From NCBI GenBank assembly GCA_002010075.1, contig MTMG01000017.1, positions 1-64,000 on the forward strand: a stretch of 64,000 nt of DNA. Direction: 5' to 3'. The number at the start of each line of letters is the position of its first letter. Within the stretch, counting starts at the first letter, position 1. The position numbers and the translations under genes were made by a program. Under the pieces are notes generated by a model. The model did not search any database. It had not been told where the DNA came from and saw only the letters and a list, made by a program, of their open reading frames with translations. Below are positions 27,515-36,918 of this stretch, piece by piece. The DNA comes from Methanomicrobia archaeon JdFR-19. GTDB taxonomy: Archaea > Halobacteriota > Methanosarcinia > DSM-18856 > Methermicoccaceae.

Positions 27515-28444
27515 ATGGTAAATATTGTATGGCTTCAAGGTGGAGGCTGTACTGGGTGCAGTGTATCTTTTTTGAACGCACAAGAACCAGATGTCGTGCA
27601 AGCGATTCAGAGATTTGGGCTTGACGTCGTTTTTCATCCGACGGTGGGTCTGATAAGTGGTAAAGAAGCACTCAATAGACTCGAGGAACTCAAGTCAGGG
27701 AAGATCTCGCCGGATGTTTTGGTTGTCGAGGGATCCGTGCCACTGGGGCCAGACGGTACGGGAAGATATTGCATGATAGGGGACATTCCCTTCAAGGACA
27801 TTGTTGAGGACCTTGCTCAGAAGAGTGCATACACAGTTGCGGTTGGTTCATGTGCTTGCTGGGGAGGACTACCTGGTGCAAAGGAGAACACAATTGAGCA
27901 TGTAGGACTTCAGTTCAGAAAGACCCAGATGGGCGGTCTTCTCGGTAGGAACTATAGGTCTGGTGCAGGACTCCCAGTAATAAACTTGCCAGGATGTCCA
28001 GTACATCCAGACTGGGTTATTCAGTCGCTTGCAGCCCTATTACTTGGGTATGATGTGGAGCTTGATGAGTTCAATAGACCAAAGGAATTCTTTGCATACT
28101 ACCCACACGAGGGGTGCTCGAGAAACGAGTATTATGACTGGAAGATTGACCCAGAGCATCTTGGAGACAAGGGCGGATGTCTGTACTGGGAGTATGGATG
28201 CAAAGCTCCGTTTACACATGCTGATTGTAATAAGAGGCTGTGGAACAGGCAGTCCTCATGTCCAAGAGTTGGAGCGCCGTGCATTGCATGTGTTGATCCA
28301 GACTTCCCAGATATGAGCACGCCGTTCTTCAAGAGAAAGGATATCCCAACAACCGGAATCAAGAAACTGTTCTACATGGGCGGTGCAGCGATGATGATAA
28401 TGGCTAGACCTTCCGAGATAGTGGAGAGGCACAAGAAGAGGTGA
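27515..28444 (+). CDS. [NiFe] hydrogenase small subunit, soluble
   Basis: 309 residues. GGGCTGCSVSFLN (C12, C15) begins the proximal cluster site, with SCACWGG and LPGCPVHPDW completing it. The C-terminal half has cluster ligands HEGCSRN, CLYWEYGCKAPFTHADC and APCIACVDPDFPDMSTPFF, as in group 1 and related small subunits. There is no twin-arginine signal and no C-terminal membrane anchor, so the enzyme should be cytoplasmic. No cytochrome b, FrhB-like or MvhD-like partner lies beside it. The electron acceptor is therefore unknown. Confidence 0.93.
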   Translation: MVNIVWLQGGGCTGCSVSFLNAQEPDVVQAIQRFGLDVVFHPTVGLISGKEALNRLEELKSGKISPDVLVVEGSVPLGPDGTGRYCMIGDIPFKDIVEDLAQKSAYTVAVGSCACWGGLPGAKENTIEHVGLQFRKTQMGGLLGRNYRSGAGLPVINLPGCPVHPDWVIQSLAALLLGYDVELDEFNRPKEFFAYYPHEGCSRNEYYDWKIDPEHLGDKGGCLYWEYGCKAPFTHADCNKRLWNRQSSCPRVGAPCIACVDPDFPDMSTPFFKRKDIPTTGIKKLFYMGGAAMMIMARPSEIVERHKKR

Positions 28445-28449
28445 GAATA

Positions 28450-29949
28450 ATGGCTGTAAAGGTAGTCGAAGTTGGACCTATAACACGTATAGAAGGGCAC
28501 CTTGATGTCAAAGTTGAGGTTGAAGATGGAGTTGTAAAATCTGCTTACACCTCTGGAACACTTGTTAGAGGATTTGAGAATGTTATGAAGGGCAGAGACC
28601 CCAAAGAAGCGCCAACCATCACGCAAAGAGTCTGTGGTGTGTGCCCAATCGCACATGGCATTGCAGCATCCTATGCAGGAGATGATGCTCAGGGAGTCGA
28701 ACCACCAGCAAATGCGACTTATGTCAGGAATGCAATCATCGCATCAAACTATATAATGAGCCATGCAACACACCATTACGCACTCTTTGCCCCAGATATG
28801 GTGAATCCGAAGTACAAAGACCTTGAAGGGTATGATGAGATTGTGGAAAAATTCACACCTTTCACTGGCACATCTCACATAAAAGCTCTGAGGGCGAGAA
28901 TACTTCCACATGAGTTGATTGCGATTTTTGGCGGAAAGATGCCACATGTGGCGTGTTTCGTTCCGGGCGGTGTGACGTGCAGTCCTGGAGCGAGTGAGAT
29001 TCTGAAAGCTCTTTCGATTCTTCAGGACATTCAGGAGTATGTTGAGTCAACTGTGCTCGGATGCTCTGTTGAGAGGTGGCTTGAGAACAAGACACTGGAT
29101 GATGTTTTGAAGTGGCTTGAAGAGGACGAGGCACATGCACACAGTGACCTTGGTCTGTACATAACGTTCGGACAGGCCATGGGACTTCACACCTATGGAC
29201 AGGGATGTGGAAACTTCATATGCTATGGTGGTTATCCAGACCCAGACGGTGAAAAGTTCTTTAAGAGTGGTGTTATCATAGATGGAAAGAAAGAGCCACT
29301 TGACCACACAAAGATATCTGAGTTCATTGAGTATTCTTGGTATACAGGTTATGAAGGAGGAAGGCATCCATTTGATGGCATGACACATCCAATATGGACA
29401 TCTGAGAAGAAGTACAGTTACATCAAGAGCTATAGATATGATGGAAAGCCAGTGGAGACAGGTCCACTTGCAAGACTTCTTGTGTCAGAGGAGCCACTGA
29501 TCACAGATGTTGTGGATAAGTTGGGTGTGAATGTATTCACCCGCCACCTTGCAAGACTACATGAGACTGTGCTGGTGATACCGAAACTCAAGGAGTATCT
29601 GGAAAGTATCAACCCCAATGAACCGTTCTACAAACCACATACAGAGAAACAGGAGACACAAGGAGTTGGTCTGAACATCGCACCGAGAGGAGATGTTGGA
29701 CACTGGGTCAGGATAAGTGGTGGAAAGATAGCGAACTATCAGATAATTGCTCCGACCACCATTAACGCAGGGCCAAGAGATGCTGATGGTGTGATGGGGC
29801 CAATGGAGCAGGCAATAACCGGCACCCCAGTCACAGAAGAGTCTGGAATGGTTGAGGTTCAGCATGTTGTACGCTCGTTTGACCCATGTCTTGCATGCTC
29901 GATACAGATTGTCGATGAAAAAGGTGTGAAGAGGATACTGGAGCTGTGA
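28450..29949 (+). CDS. [NiFe] hydrogenase large subunit
   Basis: 499 residues from the ATG at 28450; a GTG at 28441 overlaps the small subunit. The L1 motif is RVCGVCPIAHG (C62, C65) and L2 is SFDPCLACSIQ (C480, C483). Together they hold the Ni-Fe(CN)2CO site. A 13-residue tail follows, the piece normally removed by the maturation protease encoded next. The residue at the cleavage point is Gln486, whereas most large subunits have His or Arg. It pairs with the small subunit just upstream. Confidence 0.95.
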   Translation: MAVKVVEVGPITRIEGHLDVKVEVEDGVVKSAYTSGTLVRGFENVMKGRDPKEAPTITQRVCGVCPIAHGIAASYAGDDAQGVEPPANATYVRNAIIASNYIMSHATHHYALFAPDMVNPKYKDLEGYDEIVEKFTPFTGTSHIKALRARILPHELIAIFGGKMPHVACFVPGGVTCSPGASEILKALSILQDIQEYVESTVLGCSVERWLENKTLDDVLKWLEEDEAHAHSDLGLYITFGQAMGLHTYGQGCGNFICYGGYPDPDGEKFFKSGVIIDGKKEPLDHTKISEFIEYSWYTGYEGGRHPFDGMTHPIWTSEKKYSYIKSYRYDGKPVETGPLARLLVSEEPLITDVVDKLGVNVFTRHLARLHETVLVIPKLKEYLESINPNEPFYKPHTEKQETQGVGLNIAPRGDVGHWVRISGGKIANYQIIAPTTINAGPRDADGVMGPMEQAITGTPVTEESGMVEVQHVVRSFDPCLACSIQIVDEKGVKRILEL

Positions 29950-30452
29950 TACGGGTAATTGGAGTTGGAAATTTACTGTTGACGGACGATGGGTTCGGAG
30001 TCCACGTCCTGTAGGAGCTATCCAGACGGGGTGTAGAACAGGAAATAGAAGGTATTGACCTCTGGGATGCAGGAGGGCATGCCTTCGATGTAGTGTATCT
30101 GCTGAAAGATGCCGAGTATGTGGTGATAGTGGATTCATTCAAGCGTGGGCTAACACCGGGCTCTCTCTGCACCCTTTATTTTAAACTTCCACCTGAGAAG
30201 CCATCAGAGACGACACCAGAACCATCTCCATGGTGTTCGTTGCATGACTTTGGACTGGTTGAAGCATTTCAGACAGCCAAATATCTTCATTCAGAAATAC
30301 CAAACATATGTATATAGGGAGTGGAAGTTGCATCTGTTGAATGGGGATGCAAACTCAGTGATGCTGTAAGCCCCATGGTCGATAGGGTGGCAGATATGAT
30401 AGTTGAATGGATTCAAAAAAAGACAGGGAGGAACAACAATGAAAGTGATTGA
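29946..30452 (+). CDS. Hydrogenase maturation protease with two in-frame TAG codons
   Basis: 168 residues from a GTG that overlaps the large-subunit stop (GTGA). The family motif GVGNLLLTDDGFGVHVL is at residues 6-22; the first TAG (30012-30014) is codon 23. The frame continues through IDLWDAGGHAFDVVYLL, VVIVDSFKRGLTPGS, HDFGLVEAF, then the second TAG (30315-30317, codon 124) and GVEVASVEWG with KLSDAV, to TGA at 30450-30452. The whole matches one HyaD/HycI/HoxW-type protease with no gap. It trims the C-terminus of the large subunit after nickel insertion. Conventional reading would leave only an 75-residue fragment. Confidence 0.88.
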
Positions 30453-31116
30453 ACCTGAAGAGGGAGAAGTCATATTTGACATAGAGCTTGATGAAAATTT
30501 GCAGAAGGAGAATCTACGTATAGCAGAGGAAAATAAGAAAATATTGCGAGAAAAAGGTATCAAAGCAGTCGATGTGATGGGTTCTGTCGGAGCTGGAAAA
30601 ACTTCATTAATCGAGCGCATGGTCGAGAGACTTGATGTGAAAGTGGCAGTCATAAATGGAGACCTGACAACCACAATTGACGCAGACAGACTTAAAACCA
30701 AAGGCGTTGAGACAGTTCAGATTAATACTGGCAAAGAGTGTCATCTGGATGCAAATCTCGTGAGAAAAGCTCTCTCAAGTCTTGACCTTGACTCTATAGA
30801 CCTCATATTGATAGAGAACGTGGGTAACCTCATATGTCCTGCTGAATTTCCGCTTGGAGCTGAGCTGAGAATAGTGGTTGTAAGTGCTGCCGAAAGTCCC
30901 TGGGCGGTATCTAAGCATCCTTACATATTTCTGGATGCTGACATGGTGGCGATAAACAAAGTAGATGTGGCTAAACTTGTAGGCTCAGACCCGACGAAGA
31001 TGAAGGAAGATGTGTTATCGTTTAACCCGAGTGCAGAAGTCTTTTTGACAAATTGCGTGACAGGGGAAGGGGTGGACGAACTTGTAAACTCACTAAAAAG
31101 CAAGCTTGGATTGTGA
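30439..31116 (+). CDS. hypB: Hydrogenase nickel incorporation GTPase HypB
   Basis: 225 residues from the ATG at 30439, which lies inside the protease 3' end. The GTPase P-loop is GSVGAGKTS (48-56). NGDLTTTIDADRL, ENVGNLICPAEF and INKVDVA are G-domain motifs of HypB. It lacks an N-terminal histidine-rich or CCGC nickel-storage region. With HypA it delivers nickel to the hydrogenase large subunit. Confidence 0.96.
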   Translation: MKVIEPEEGEVIFDIELDENLQKENLRIAEENKKILREKGIKAVDVMGSVGAGKTSLIERMVERLDVKVAVINGDLTTTIDADRLKTKGVETVQINTGKECHLDANLVRKALSSLDLDSIDLILIENVGNLICPAEFPLGAELRIVVVSAAESPWAVSKHPYIFLDADMVAINKVDVAKLVGSDPTKMKEDVLSFNPSAEVFLTNCVTGEGVDELVNSLKSKLGL

Positions 31117-31120
31117 AAGT

Positions 31121-31501
31121 ATGCATGAATACTCAACAACACTTGCAATCGTTGAGAAGGTTATAGATGAGGCGCATAAAAGAAATGCGAAGAGGGTTAT
31201 CTGTGTCGAGCTGAAGATAGGAAAACTCACACTGCTCTCAGTAGAACAAGTAAAATTTTGTTTTGAGGCTATTTCGAAGGGGACGATGCTTGAGGGATGT
31301 GAGCTCGTGATAGAGCAGACTCCACCTGTTTTTAAATGTCAGTCATGCGGAAGGATTGAGAACTCTATAAACATAGATACACTATTATATGACCATACAG
31401 CACCCTCGATTCCATCCTTTGTTTGTCCTGCCTGTGGCAACAGGCTTGAGATTGTAGGTGGGAAGGAGTGCATAATAAAGGGAATGAGGATTGTGGTGTG
31501 A
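31121..31501 (+). CDS. hypA: Hydrogenase nickel metallochaperone HypA
   Basis: 126 residues from the ATG at 31121. The mature N-terminus MHEYS provides the conserved MHE-type nickel site (His2). A zinc site is formed by CQSCG and CPACG. The linker between the two pairs is longer than in bacterial HypA, as in several archaeal forms. It hands nickel on with HypB. Confidence 0.94.
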   Translation: MHEYSTTLAIVEKVIDEAHKRNAKRVICVELKIGKLTLLSVEQVKFCFEAISKGTMLEGCELVIEQTPPVFKCQSCGRIENSINIDTLLYDHTAPSIPSFVCPACGNRLEIVGGKECIIKGMRIVV

Positions 31502-32557
31502 ATGTTCAGAGACAGAACAATTGCCAGAGAGATAATTAAAAGACTCAAAGCTATGGAGCTTGAGCTGAGAATTATGCACGTGTGTGGGACGCATCAGGAC
31601 ACAATCGTTCGTTATGGACTTGACTATCTTTTGAAAGACTGTGGTATAGAAGTCAGACAGGGACCGGGATGTCCAGTGTGTGTTACAACTAGTTTAGAAT
31701 TCGAGAAGGCTCTCAGACTTGCAAGAGAAGGCATAATTGTTACGGCATTTGGTGATGTGTATAGAGTTCCTTCGTCCACTGGTTCGCTTGCATCTCTTAG
31801 AGGGGAGGGGTTTGATACCCGTATCGTGTACAGTATTGAGGATGCAGTAAGCTTGGCAAAAGATACAACAAAAGAGGTTGTTTTTATGGGAGTGGGGTTT
31901 GAGACAACAGCTCCAACCACTGCTTCAGTTCTTATAAATGACCCTCCTGAGAATTTTTCAGTACTCAGTTGTCATAGATATGTACCTCCCGCTCTCAAAG
32001 CTCTGCTTGAGATGGGGATGGAGATAGATGGTCTTATAGAGCCCGGACATGTGAGTACGATTATTGGAATTGAACCGTATGAAGAGTTGTCATCTGAATA
32101 CAATATGCCCCAAGTAATAGCAGGATTCGAACCACTTGATATGTTGATTGCAATATATATGCTCGCCCTTCAGATTCGGAGGGGGGAGGCAAAAGTTGAA
32201 AATGAGTATGAGAGGGTTGTGAAGAGGGAAGGCAATGTTAAAGCAAAGAAATTGATGGCTGAGGTTTTTGAGCCAGTTGATGTTAGATGGAGAGGATTTC
32301 CATCAATCCCCTCTTCTGGTATGAGCATCAAAAAAGAGTTTGAGGATTGGGATGCTTCAAAGAAGTTTGAAGACATACTCGGGGATGTGGCTGATCCGGG
32401 AGAGCCTGAGGGTTGCATATGTGGAGAGGTGTTAAAGGGAATTGCTGACCCAACAGAATGCCCTCTCTTCGCCCAAGCATGTACACCAGATCATCCGGTA
32501 GGTCCATGTATGGTATCTGTTGAAGGTATGTGTCATATAGAATACAAATATAGTTAA
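31502..32557 (+). CDS. hypD: Hydrogenase maturation protein HypD
   Basis: 351 residues. VCGTHQDTIVRYGL, GPGCPVCVT and FETTAPTTA are the conserved blocks. The C-terminal [4Fe-4S] ligands lie in GCICGEVLKG, TECPLFAQACTPDHPVGPCMVS. HypD, with HypC, assembles Fe(CN)2CO for the hydrogenase active site. It directly follows hypA and ends in TAA, where it converges with hypE. Confidence 0.96.
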   Translation: MFRDRTIAREIIKRLKAMELELRIMHVCGTHQDTIVRYGLDYLLKDCGIEVRQGPGCPVCVTTSLEFEKALRLAREGIIVTAFGDVYRVPSSTGSLASLRGEGFDTRIVYSIEDAVSLAKDTTKEVVFMGVGFETTAPTTASVLINDPPENFSVLSCHRYVPPALKALLEMGMEIDGLIEPGHVSTIIGIEPYEELSSEYNMPQVIAGFEPLDMLIAIYMLALQIRRGEAKVENEYERVVKREGNVKAKKLMAEVFEPVDVRWRGFPSIPSSGMSIKKEFEDWDASKKFEDILGDVADPGEPEGCICGEVLKGIADPTECPLFAQACTPDHPVGPCMVSVEGMCHIEYKYS

Positions 32558-32586
32558 TCAGATGTAGGTATTAGCATATCTTCTTC

Positions 32587-33645
32587 TCAGCATATTCTCG
32601 GAACGGGGTCTCCGATTGGACGTGGTAGAATTCTTCTTCCCCCAATTTCAGTCTCCATCACCACCCCGGCATAATCATCAGATTGAGACACCTCTCCAAT
32701 GATAGTTGCATCTTTCCCGTACTTTGTTTTTCTGATTGCTGAGACCACATCCTCAGCCATCTCCCCCACAACACCCATCACAAGCTTACCCTCATTGCCT
32801 ATTTCATATGGTGAGATTCCAAGCATCTCACAGGCAGATTTTACTCCCTCCCTCACAGGAATATCTTCTTCCCTTATATTTATGCAAACGTTTGATTTCT
32901 CACACATTTCCCACAGAGCGTTTGATAGTCCACCCCGTGTGGGGTCTTTAACAGAGCAAACTCCCCCAACTTTGAGTGATTCTTCTATCATTCCATTCAA
33001 TGGTGCAACATCGGATTTTACAGTGCTATCAAATCCATATCCTTCTCTTTTTGAAATCACAGCAACTCCATGGTCTCCAATTGTTCCAGATACGATAATA
33101 ACATCTCCTTCTCTCAGGTTAGAATCAAGCAACCACTTTATCTTTCTCTTATCATACTCATTTACAACATTGCTGTTATGTTCAAGGTATGGACTCTCAA
33201 CTCCAATCCCAGATGTGTTCACAATGATCTCATCCACACCCCCCTTTTCGACAACCTTTGTATCACCCGTGATAATTGGAGTTCCCGCCTCAGCACAGGT
33301 TTCATGTATGCTTTTTAATATTTTCTTCAGGGAGTCTATCTCAAATCCCTCCTCTATGATGAGGGCACATGAAATGGCTATGGGGTTGGCACCCAACACA
33401 GAAACGTCGTTTATGGTACCCGAAACAGCAAGTCTCCCGATATCGCCTCCCGGAAAGAATATTGGTTTCACTGTGTACGAATCGGTGGTAAAGACTATGT
33501 TGTTCACAACACTTGCATCATCCATTGCATCAAGCCCAACATCTACATTGACATCGGTTGCTACAGAGGGTATGACAACTTCTTTCAACAGAGATTCCAT
33601 CTTTGTTCCGCCAGCACCGTGAGATAACTGAATCCTTTTATCCAT
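32587..33645 (-). CDS. hypE: Hydrogenase maturation protein HypE
   Basis: 352 residues. LSHGAGGTKMESLL is the N-terminus, with SGTINDVSVLGANPIAIS and DPTRGGLSNALWEM in the AIR-synthase-like fold. It ends VPRIC; this terminal cysteine is the site carrying the thiocarbamate that is dehydrated to thiocyanate for cyanide delivery. Works with HypF. It follows hypC by three bases. Confidence 0.97.
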   Translation of the reverse strand: MDKRIQLSHGAGGTKMESLLKEVVIPSVATDVNVDVGLDAMDDASVVNNIVFTTDSYTVKPIFFPGGDIGRLAVSGTINDVSVLGANPIAISCALIIEEGFEIDSLKKILKSIHETCAEAGTPIITGDTKVVEKGGVDEIIVNTSGIGVESPYLEHNSNVVNEYDKRKIKWLLDSNLREGDVIIVSGTIGDHGVAVISKREGYGFDSTVKSDVAPLNGMIEESLKVGGVCSVKDPTRGGLSNALWEMCEKSNVCINIREEDIPVREGVKSACEMLGISPYEIGNEGKLVMGVVGEMAEDVVSAIRKTKYGKDATIIGEVSQSDDYAGVVMETEIGGRRILPRPIGDPVPRIC

Positions 33646-33648
33646 ATT

Positions 33649-33864
33649 TCATTCCTCGAGCATCTGTTTAAGAAGCTTCAATGTCTCTTCTGCCCCCTCT
33701 CTGCTCACCTTTTCTATGGCGAATCCAGCATGCACAAGAACATAATCTCCCACCTTCACATCAACCAACATCGTATTTACATTTCTAACTGTTCCATCTC
33801 CAAAATCGACTTTTGCTATGTTCCCGCTGTGTTCTATAATCTTTCCCGGAACTGCAAGACACAT
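33649..33864 (-). CDS. hypC: Hydrogenase assembly chaperone HypC
   Basis: 71 residues from the ATG at 33864, giving MCLAVPGKI. The N-terminal cysteine after Met removal binds the Fe(CN)2CO unit in the HypC-HypD complex. VKVGDYVLVHAGFAIEKV is the conserved second half. An upstream in-frame ATG at 33885 would bury the Cys and is rejected. Confidence 0.95.
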   Translation of the reverse strand: MCLAVPGKIIEHSGNIAKVDFGDGTVRNVNTMLVDVKVGDYVLVHAGFAIEKVSREGAEETLKLLKQMLEE

Positions 33865-33904
33865 GATTGAACCTCCTCTCTTCACTATTTAGACTTTTTC
33901 CCCA

Positions 33905-36175
33905 TCATGTTCTTTGGAGCATTCCTATGACTGATGCACACTGACCAAAGGACACTCCACCATCTCCTCTTGGTATTTTTTCATTCAGCACAAATGAGAT
34001 ACCTTCTCTTTCACATAAGTTTTTCAGCCTGTCTGTGATTATGGTGTTGTAAGCGACGCCCCCGCTAAATCCGATGCATTCAACACCTGTCTTATCATAT
34101 CCTTTCATTGCAAGCTCAAATAATCCCTCTGCTATGTAGTTATGGACGCTGTATGCCAGATCTCTGACAGAAAACTTTTCAAGAGAGTACAACAACTCCT
34201 CAAAAAGAGGTGTTATCATCAGAATATTGTCTTTTATTTCAGGGGATATTTGAAGAATGTTTTTCCCACCTTTTGCCATTGCTTCGAGTCTTATTGCAGG
34301 CTCTCCATTGTAAGTTCTTTCATAACATACCCCCAAAAGAGCACTTGCTGCATCCAGAACCCTCCCACAGCTTGTTGTCTTAACCCCCTTTCCTTCCTTT
34401 ACGTCCTTCATAACAACCCTGATTTCAGCTTCCCCATACGGGAACTCATGAACTTTGTTATAGAGTATCTCCTCTGCTAAATCTCCCAGTATCGAAGCAA
34501 CCATCCTCAGGGGATATTTGGTCGTGAGGTCTCCACCCGGCATTATATGGGGTTCAAGATATCCAATTCTTTCATACTCATCGAGGGTGCAGTGCAAAAT
34601 CTCCCCTCCCCAAGCACTTCCATCCTCGCCATATCCAAAGCCATCACACACGATCGCAATTATGTCATCCAATCCATGTTCTGCAATCAGAGATGCACCA
34701 TGAGCATGATGGTGTTGAATTCTGAAGCAGGGAATACTCCTCTCATCTGATATTTTGTCTGCAAGATATGTGGTTGCAAACTGCGGGTGAAGATCACATC
34801 CTACTGCGTCTGGCTTTACATTCAGTAGCTCCATGAGATGGGTAATACTCTCCCTCAAAAAGTTTAATGTCTCAATGTTCTCCACATCACCTATGTGCTG
34901 TGTTAGGAATGCCTTCTCGCCAAACACAACACATCCAGCAACGTTCTCCTCACCACCCAGAGCTAAGATAACTTTATCTGTTTCTATCTTCATCCTTATA
35001 GGCGATGGAGCAAAACCTCTTGACCTTCGGATTATTGCTTGTCCTCCAACCCATTTTACAACAGAATCATCGCATCGGTGAGCTATTTTTCTGTTATGGA
35101 CGAGGAAGTAATCCACTTCCCTCCCCATTCTTTTGATGGCATCATTTTCATCTATGCATATTGGTTCTCCGGATGGGTTTGCACTCGTCATGACGAATGC
35201 AGGCTCACGAGAATATTGAAACATCAGTAGATGAAGTCCAGTGTAGGGGAGCATAACACCAATTGTATCAAGTCCGGGGGCTATCAGCTCACTCAGATAA
35301 TAGTTTTCAGACTTTCTCAACAGTACAATTGGCCTCCTCCATGAGGTGAGCAAGTCAATCTCTTCAGGAGATACTTCTGCAAATCCCTTTATAGTTTGGA
35401 TATCTCTTGCCATTATAGCAAATGGCTTGTATTTCCTGTGTTTTGTTTTTCTGATTCTTTCGATCGGCTCTGAGAATGTAGTTGCACACGCTATATGATA
35501 CCCCCCGTTTCCTTTAACTCCCACCACAAAACCCTCATCAATCAGTTTCGCAACTTCTCTCACAGGGTCATCACACTCAATCGTACAGCCTTGCGAGTCT
35601 GTTAGATATACTCTGGGACCACATCTTGGGCATGCTATTGTCTGGGCATGAAACCTTCTGTCCATGGGGTCTTTGTACTCCTTTCGACACTCTTCACACA
35701 TTTCAAACTCTCTCATTGTTGTGTTCTCACGATCATATGGGAGTTTTTCGATGATGGTGAATCTGGGCCCACAATCTGTACAAGTAATGAAAAAATAGTT
35801 GTGTCTTCTGTTGGATTCGTCAAAAAGTTCTTTTTCACATTTCTCACATATTGAGACATCAGGGGGTATTGTTGAGCCAGAAAGCTCTGCTTCATATCTG
35901 CTTTTCACAATTTTGAATGATTTGTATCCTTTTGTCTCTGCATAGGATATCTTGACCTCATATATTTCGGAAAGAGGGGGGCTCTGAGATTCAAGTACAT
36001 TCAAAAAATCGTCTATTTTACCATCATCCCCTTCGATCTCTATTTCCACCGTCCCGTCTTTCAGGTTTCTGACTTCTCCTTTCAATTCAAGTTCATTGGC
36101 GAGTCTGAATACAAACGGTCTGAATCCAACTCCCTGAACTATTCCTTTAACTCTGAGAATTGCTCGCATCATCAT
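33905..36175 (-). CDS. hypF: Carbamoyltransferase HypF
   Basis: 756 residues from the ATG at 36175, or 754 from 36169. Domains in order: acylphosphatase (KGIVQGVGFRPFVFRLA), zinc fingers (CEKCEKELFD, TCTDCGPRFTII, CEECRKEY, ACPRCGPRVYL), a YrdC-like domain (about 200-380, GNGGYHIACATT) and a Kae1-like carbamoyltransferase domain (HHHAHGASLIAEHG, FSGGVAYN). It makes the carbamoyl group that HypE turns into cyanide ligand. Confidence 0.96.
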   Translation of the reverse strand: MMMRAILRVKGIVQGVGFRPFVFRLANELELKGEVRNLKDGTVEIEIEGDDGKIDDFLNVLESQSPPLSEIYEVKISYAETKGYKSFKIVKSRYEAELSGSTIPPDVSICEKCEKELFDESNRRHNYFFITCTDCGPRFTIIEKLPYDRENTTMREFEMCEECRKEYKDPMDRRFHAQTIACPRCGPRVYLTDSQGCTIECDDPVREVAKLIDEGFVVGVKGNGGYHIACATTFSEPIERIRKTKHRKYKPFAIMARDIQTIKGFAEVSPEEIDLLTSWRRPIVLLRKSENYYLSELIAPGLDTIGVMLPYTGLHLLMFQYSREPAFVMTSANPSGEPICIDENDAIKRMGREVDYFLVHNRKIAHRCDDSVVKWVGGQAIIRRSRGFAPSPIRMKIETDKVILALGGEENVAGCVVFGEKAFLTQHIGDVENIETLNFLRESITHLMELLNVKPDAVGCDLHPQFATTYLADKISDERSIPCFRIQHHHAHGASLIAEHGLDDIIAIVCDGFGYGEDGSAWGGEILHCTLDEYERIGYLEPHIMPGGDLTTKYPLRMVASILGDLAEEILYNKVHEFPYGEAEIRVVMKDVKEGKGVKTTSCGRVLDAASALLGVCYERTYNGEPAIRLEAMAKGGKNILQISPEIKDNILMITPLFEELLYSLEKFSVRDLAYSVHNYIAEGLFELAMKGYDKTGVECIGFSGGVAYNTIITDRLKNLCEREGISFVLNEKIPRGDGGVSFGQCASVIGMLQRT

Positions 36176-36423
36176 AAATAACCTTTTAGCAATTTTATTA
36201 TCTCTCTTGCCTCTTCCATCATATTTCTTCTCTCTATTGCGGAAGATATCGGTAGCTCATGAACTATTTCAGCTAATCTTAGCAGTTCTTTCTTCTTCCT
36301 ACTCCCTGTCATCGCATCCAGCTCTTTCAAACAGTATTTTAACTCATTTGCGTCTTTGAACATCTTCTCAACAGTCATAAAAAACAGTTCTAATCTTTTT
36401 TCAAGATCATTTATCTCATTCAT
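36172..36423 (-). CDS. Small helical hypothetical protein
   Basis: 83 residues, overlapping hypF at its 3' end and cobO at its 5' end by four bases each, so it is translationally coupled to both. It is mostly helical and charged (LEKRLELFFMTVEKMFKDAN, KKKELLRLAEIV), without cysteines other than one, and has no motif I can assign. The tight packing suggests a real gene. Confidence 0.65.
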   Translation of the reverse strand: MNEINDLEKRLELFFMTVEKMFKDANELKYCLKELDAMTGSRKKKELLRLAEIVHELPISSAIERRNMMEEAREIIKLLKGYL

Positions 36424-36902
36424 TTGAAACCCCTCTTTATTTTTATGGGAAGTATTTCAGATACAATGTCAGCGGTCTTGACAAACTCCACAGGAGCACA
36501 TCTTCCAGTCAAGATAATTTCCATATCAGGTGGTGCTCTTTCCAACAAATCCATAACATCTCCTTTTTCTACCAGCCCTGTATGACATGCAAGATTTATC
36601 TCATCAAGTACGAGCACATCTGGGTTGTCTTTTATTACTTCACTGACCATTTTAAGCCCATTTTCTGCCAGTTCTTTATCTCTTCTGTCTGGCGATTGCA
36701 AGTTAACCCATTCTTCTCTACCAAACTGGTAAACGGTGAAATATGGTTTTAAGTTATTCTGAATTATGTACTCACCGGTTGGTCTACCTTTCATGAACTG
36801 GACTATTACTGCTTGCCTCCCCTCGCCCACATGTCTTATTGCCCTCCCAACAGCAGCAGTAGTTTTACCTACTCCATCTCCAGTAAAAACAAATACCGTC
36901 AT
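36420..36902 (-). CDS. cobO: Cob(I)alamin adenosyltransferase, CobO/BtuR type
   Basis: 160 residues. The P-loop FTGDGVGKTTAAVGRAIRHV is near the N-terminus; VQFMKG and VLVLDEINLACHTGLV follow. It transfers the adenosyl group of ATP to cob(I)alamin. Sixteen bases separate it from the upstream nrdJ, whose product needs adenosylcobalamin, so the two are probably one functional unit. Confidence 0.92.
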   Translation of the reverse strand: MTVFVFTGDGVGKTTAAVGRAIRHVGEGRQAVIVQFMKGRPTGEYIIQNNLKPYFTVYQFGREEWVNLQSPDRRDKELAENGLKMVSEVIKDNPDVLVLDEINLACHTGLVEKGDVMDLLERAPPDMEIILTGRCAPVEFVKTADIVSEILPIKIKRGFK

Positions 36903-36918
36903 ACCTCATACCTCCAAC

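Noticed and set aside
29946-30452. Pseudogene or frameshift in the hydrogenase protease
   Set aside because: The frame is intact on all three sides of the two TAG codons, all family motifs are kept, and the same kind of TAG interruption occurs in essential genes nearby.
32699-33622. 307-codon + strand open frame opposite hypE
   Set aside because: It is the antisense shadow of hypE, whose motifs and PRIC ending are clear. The + strand translation is Ser/Pro-rich with no recognisable domain.
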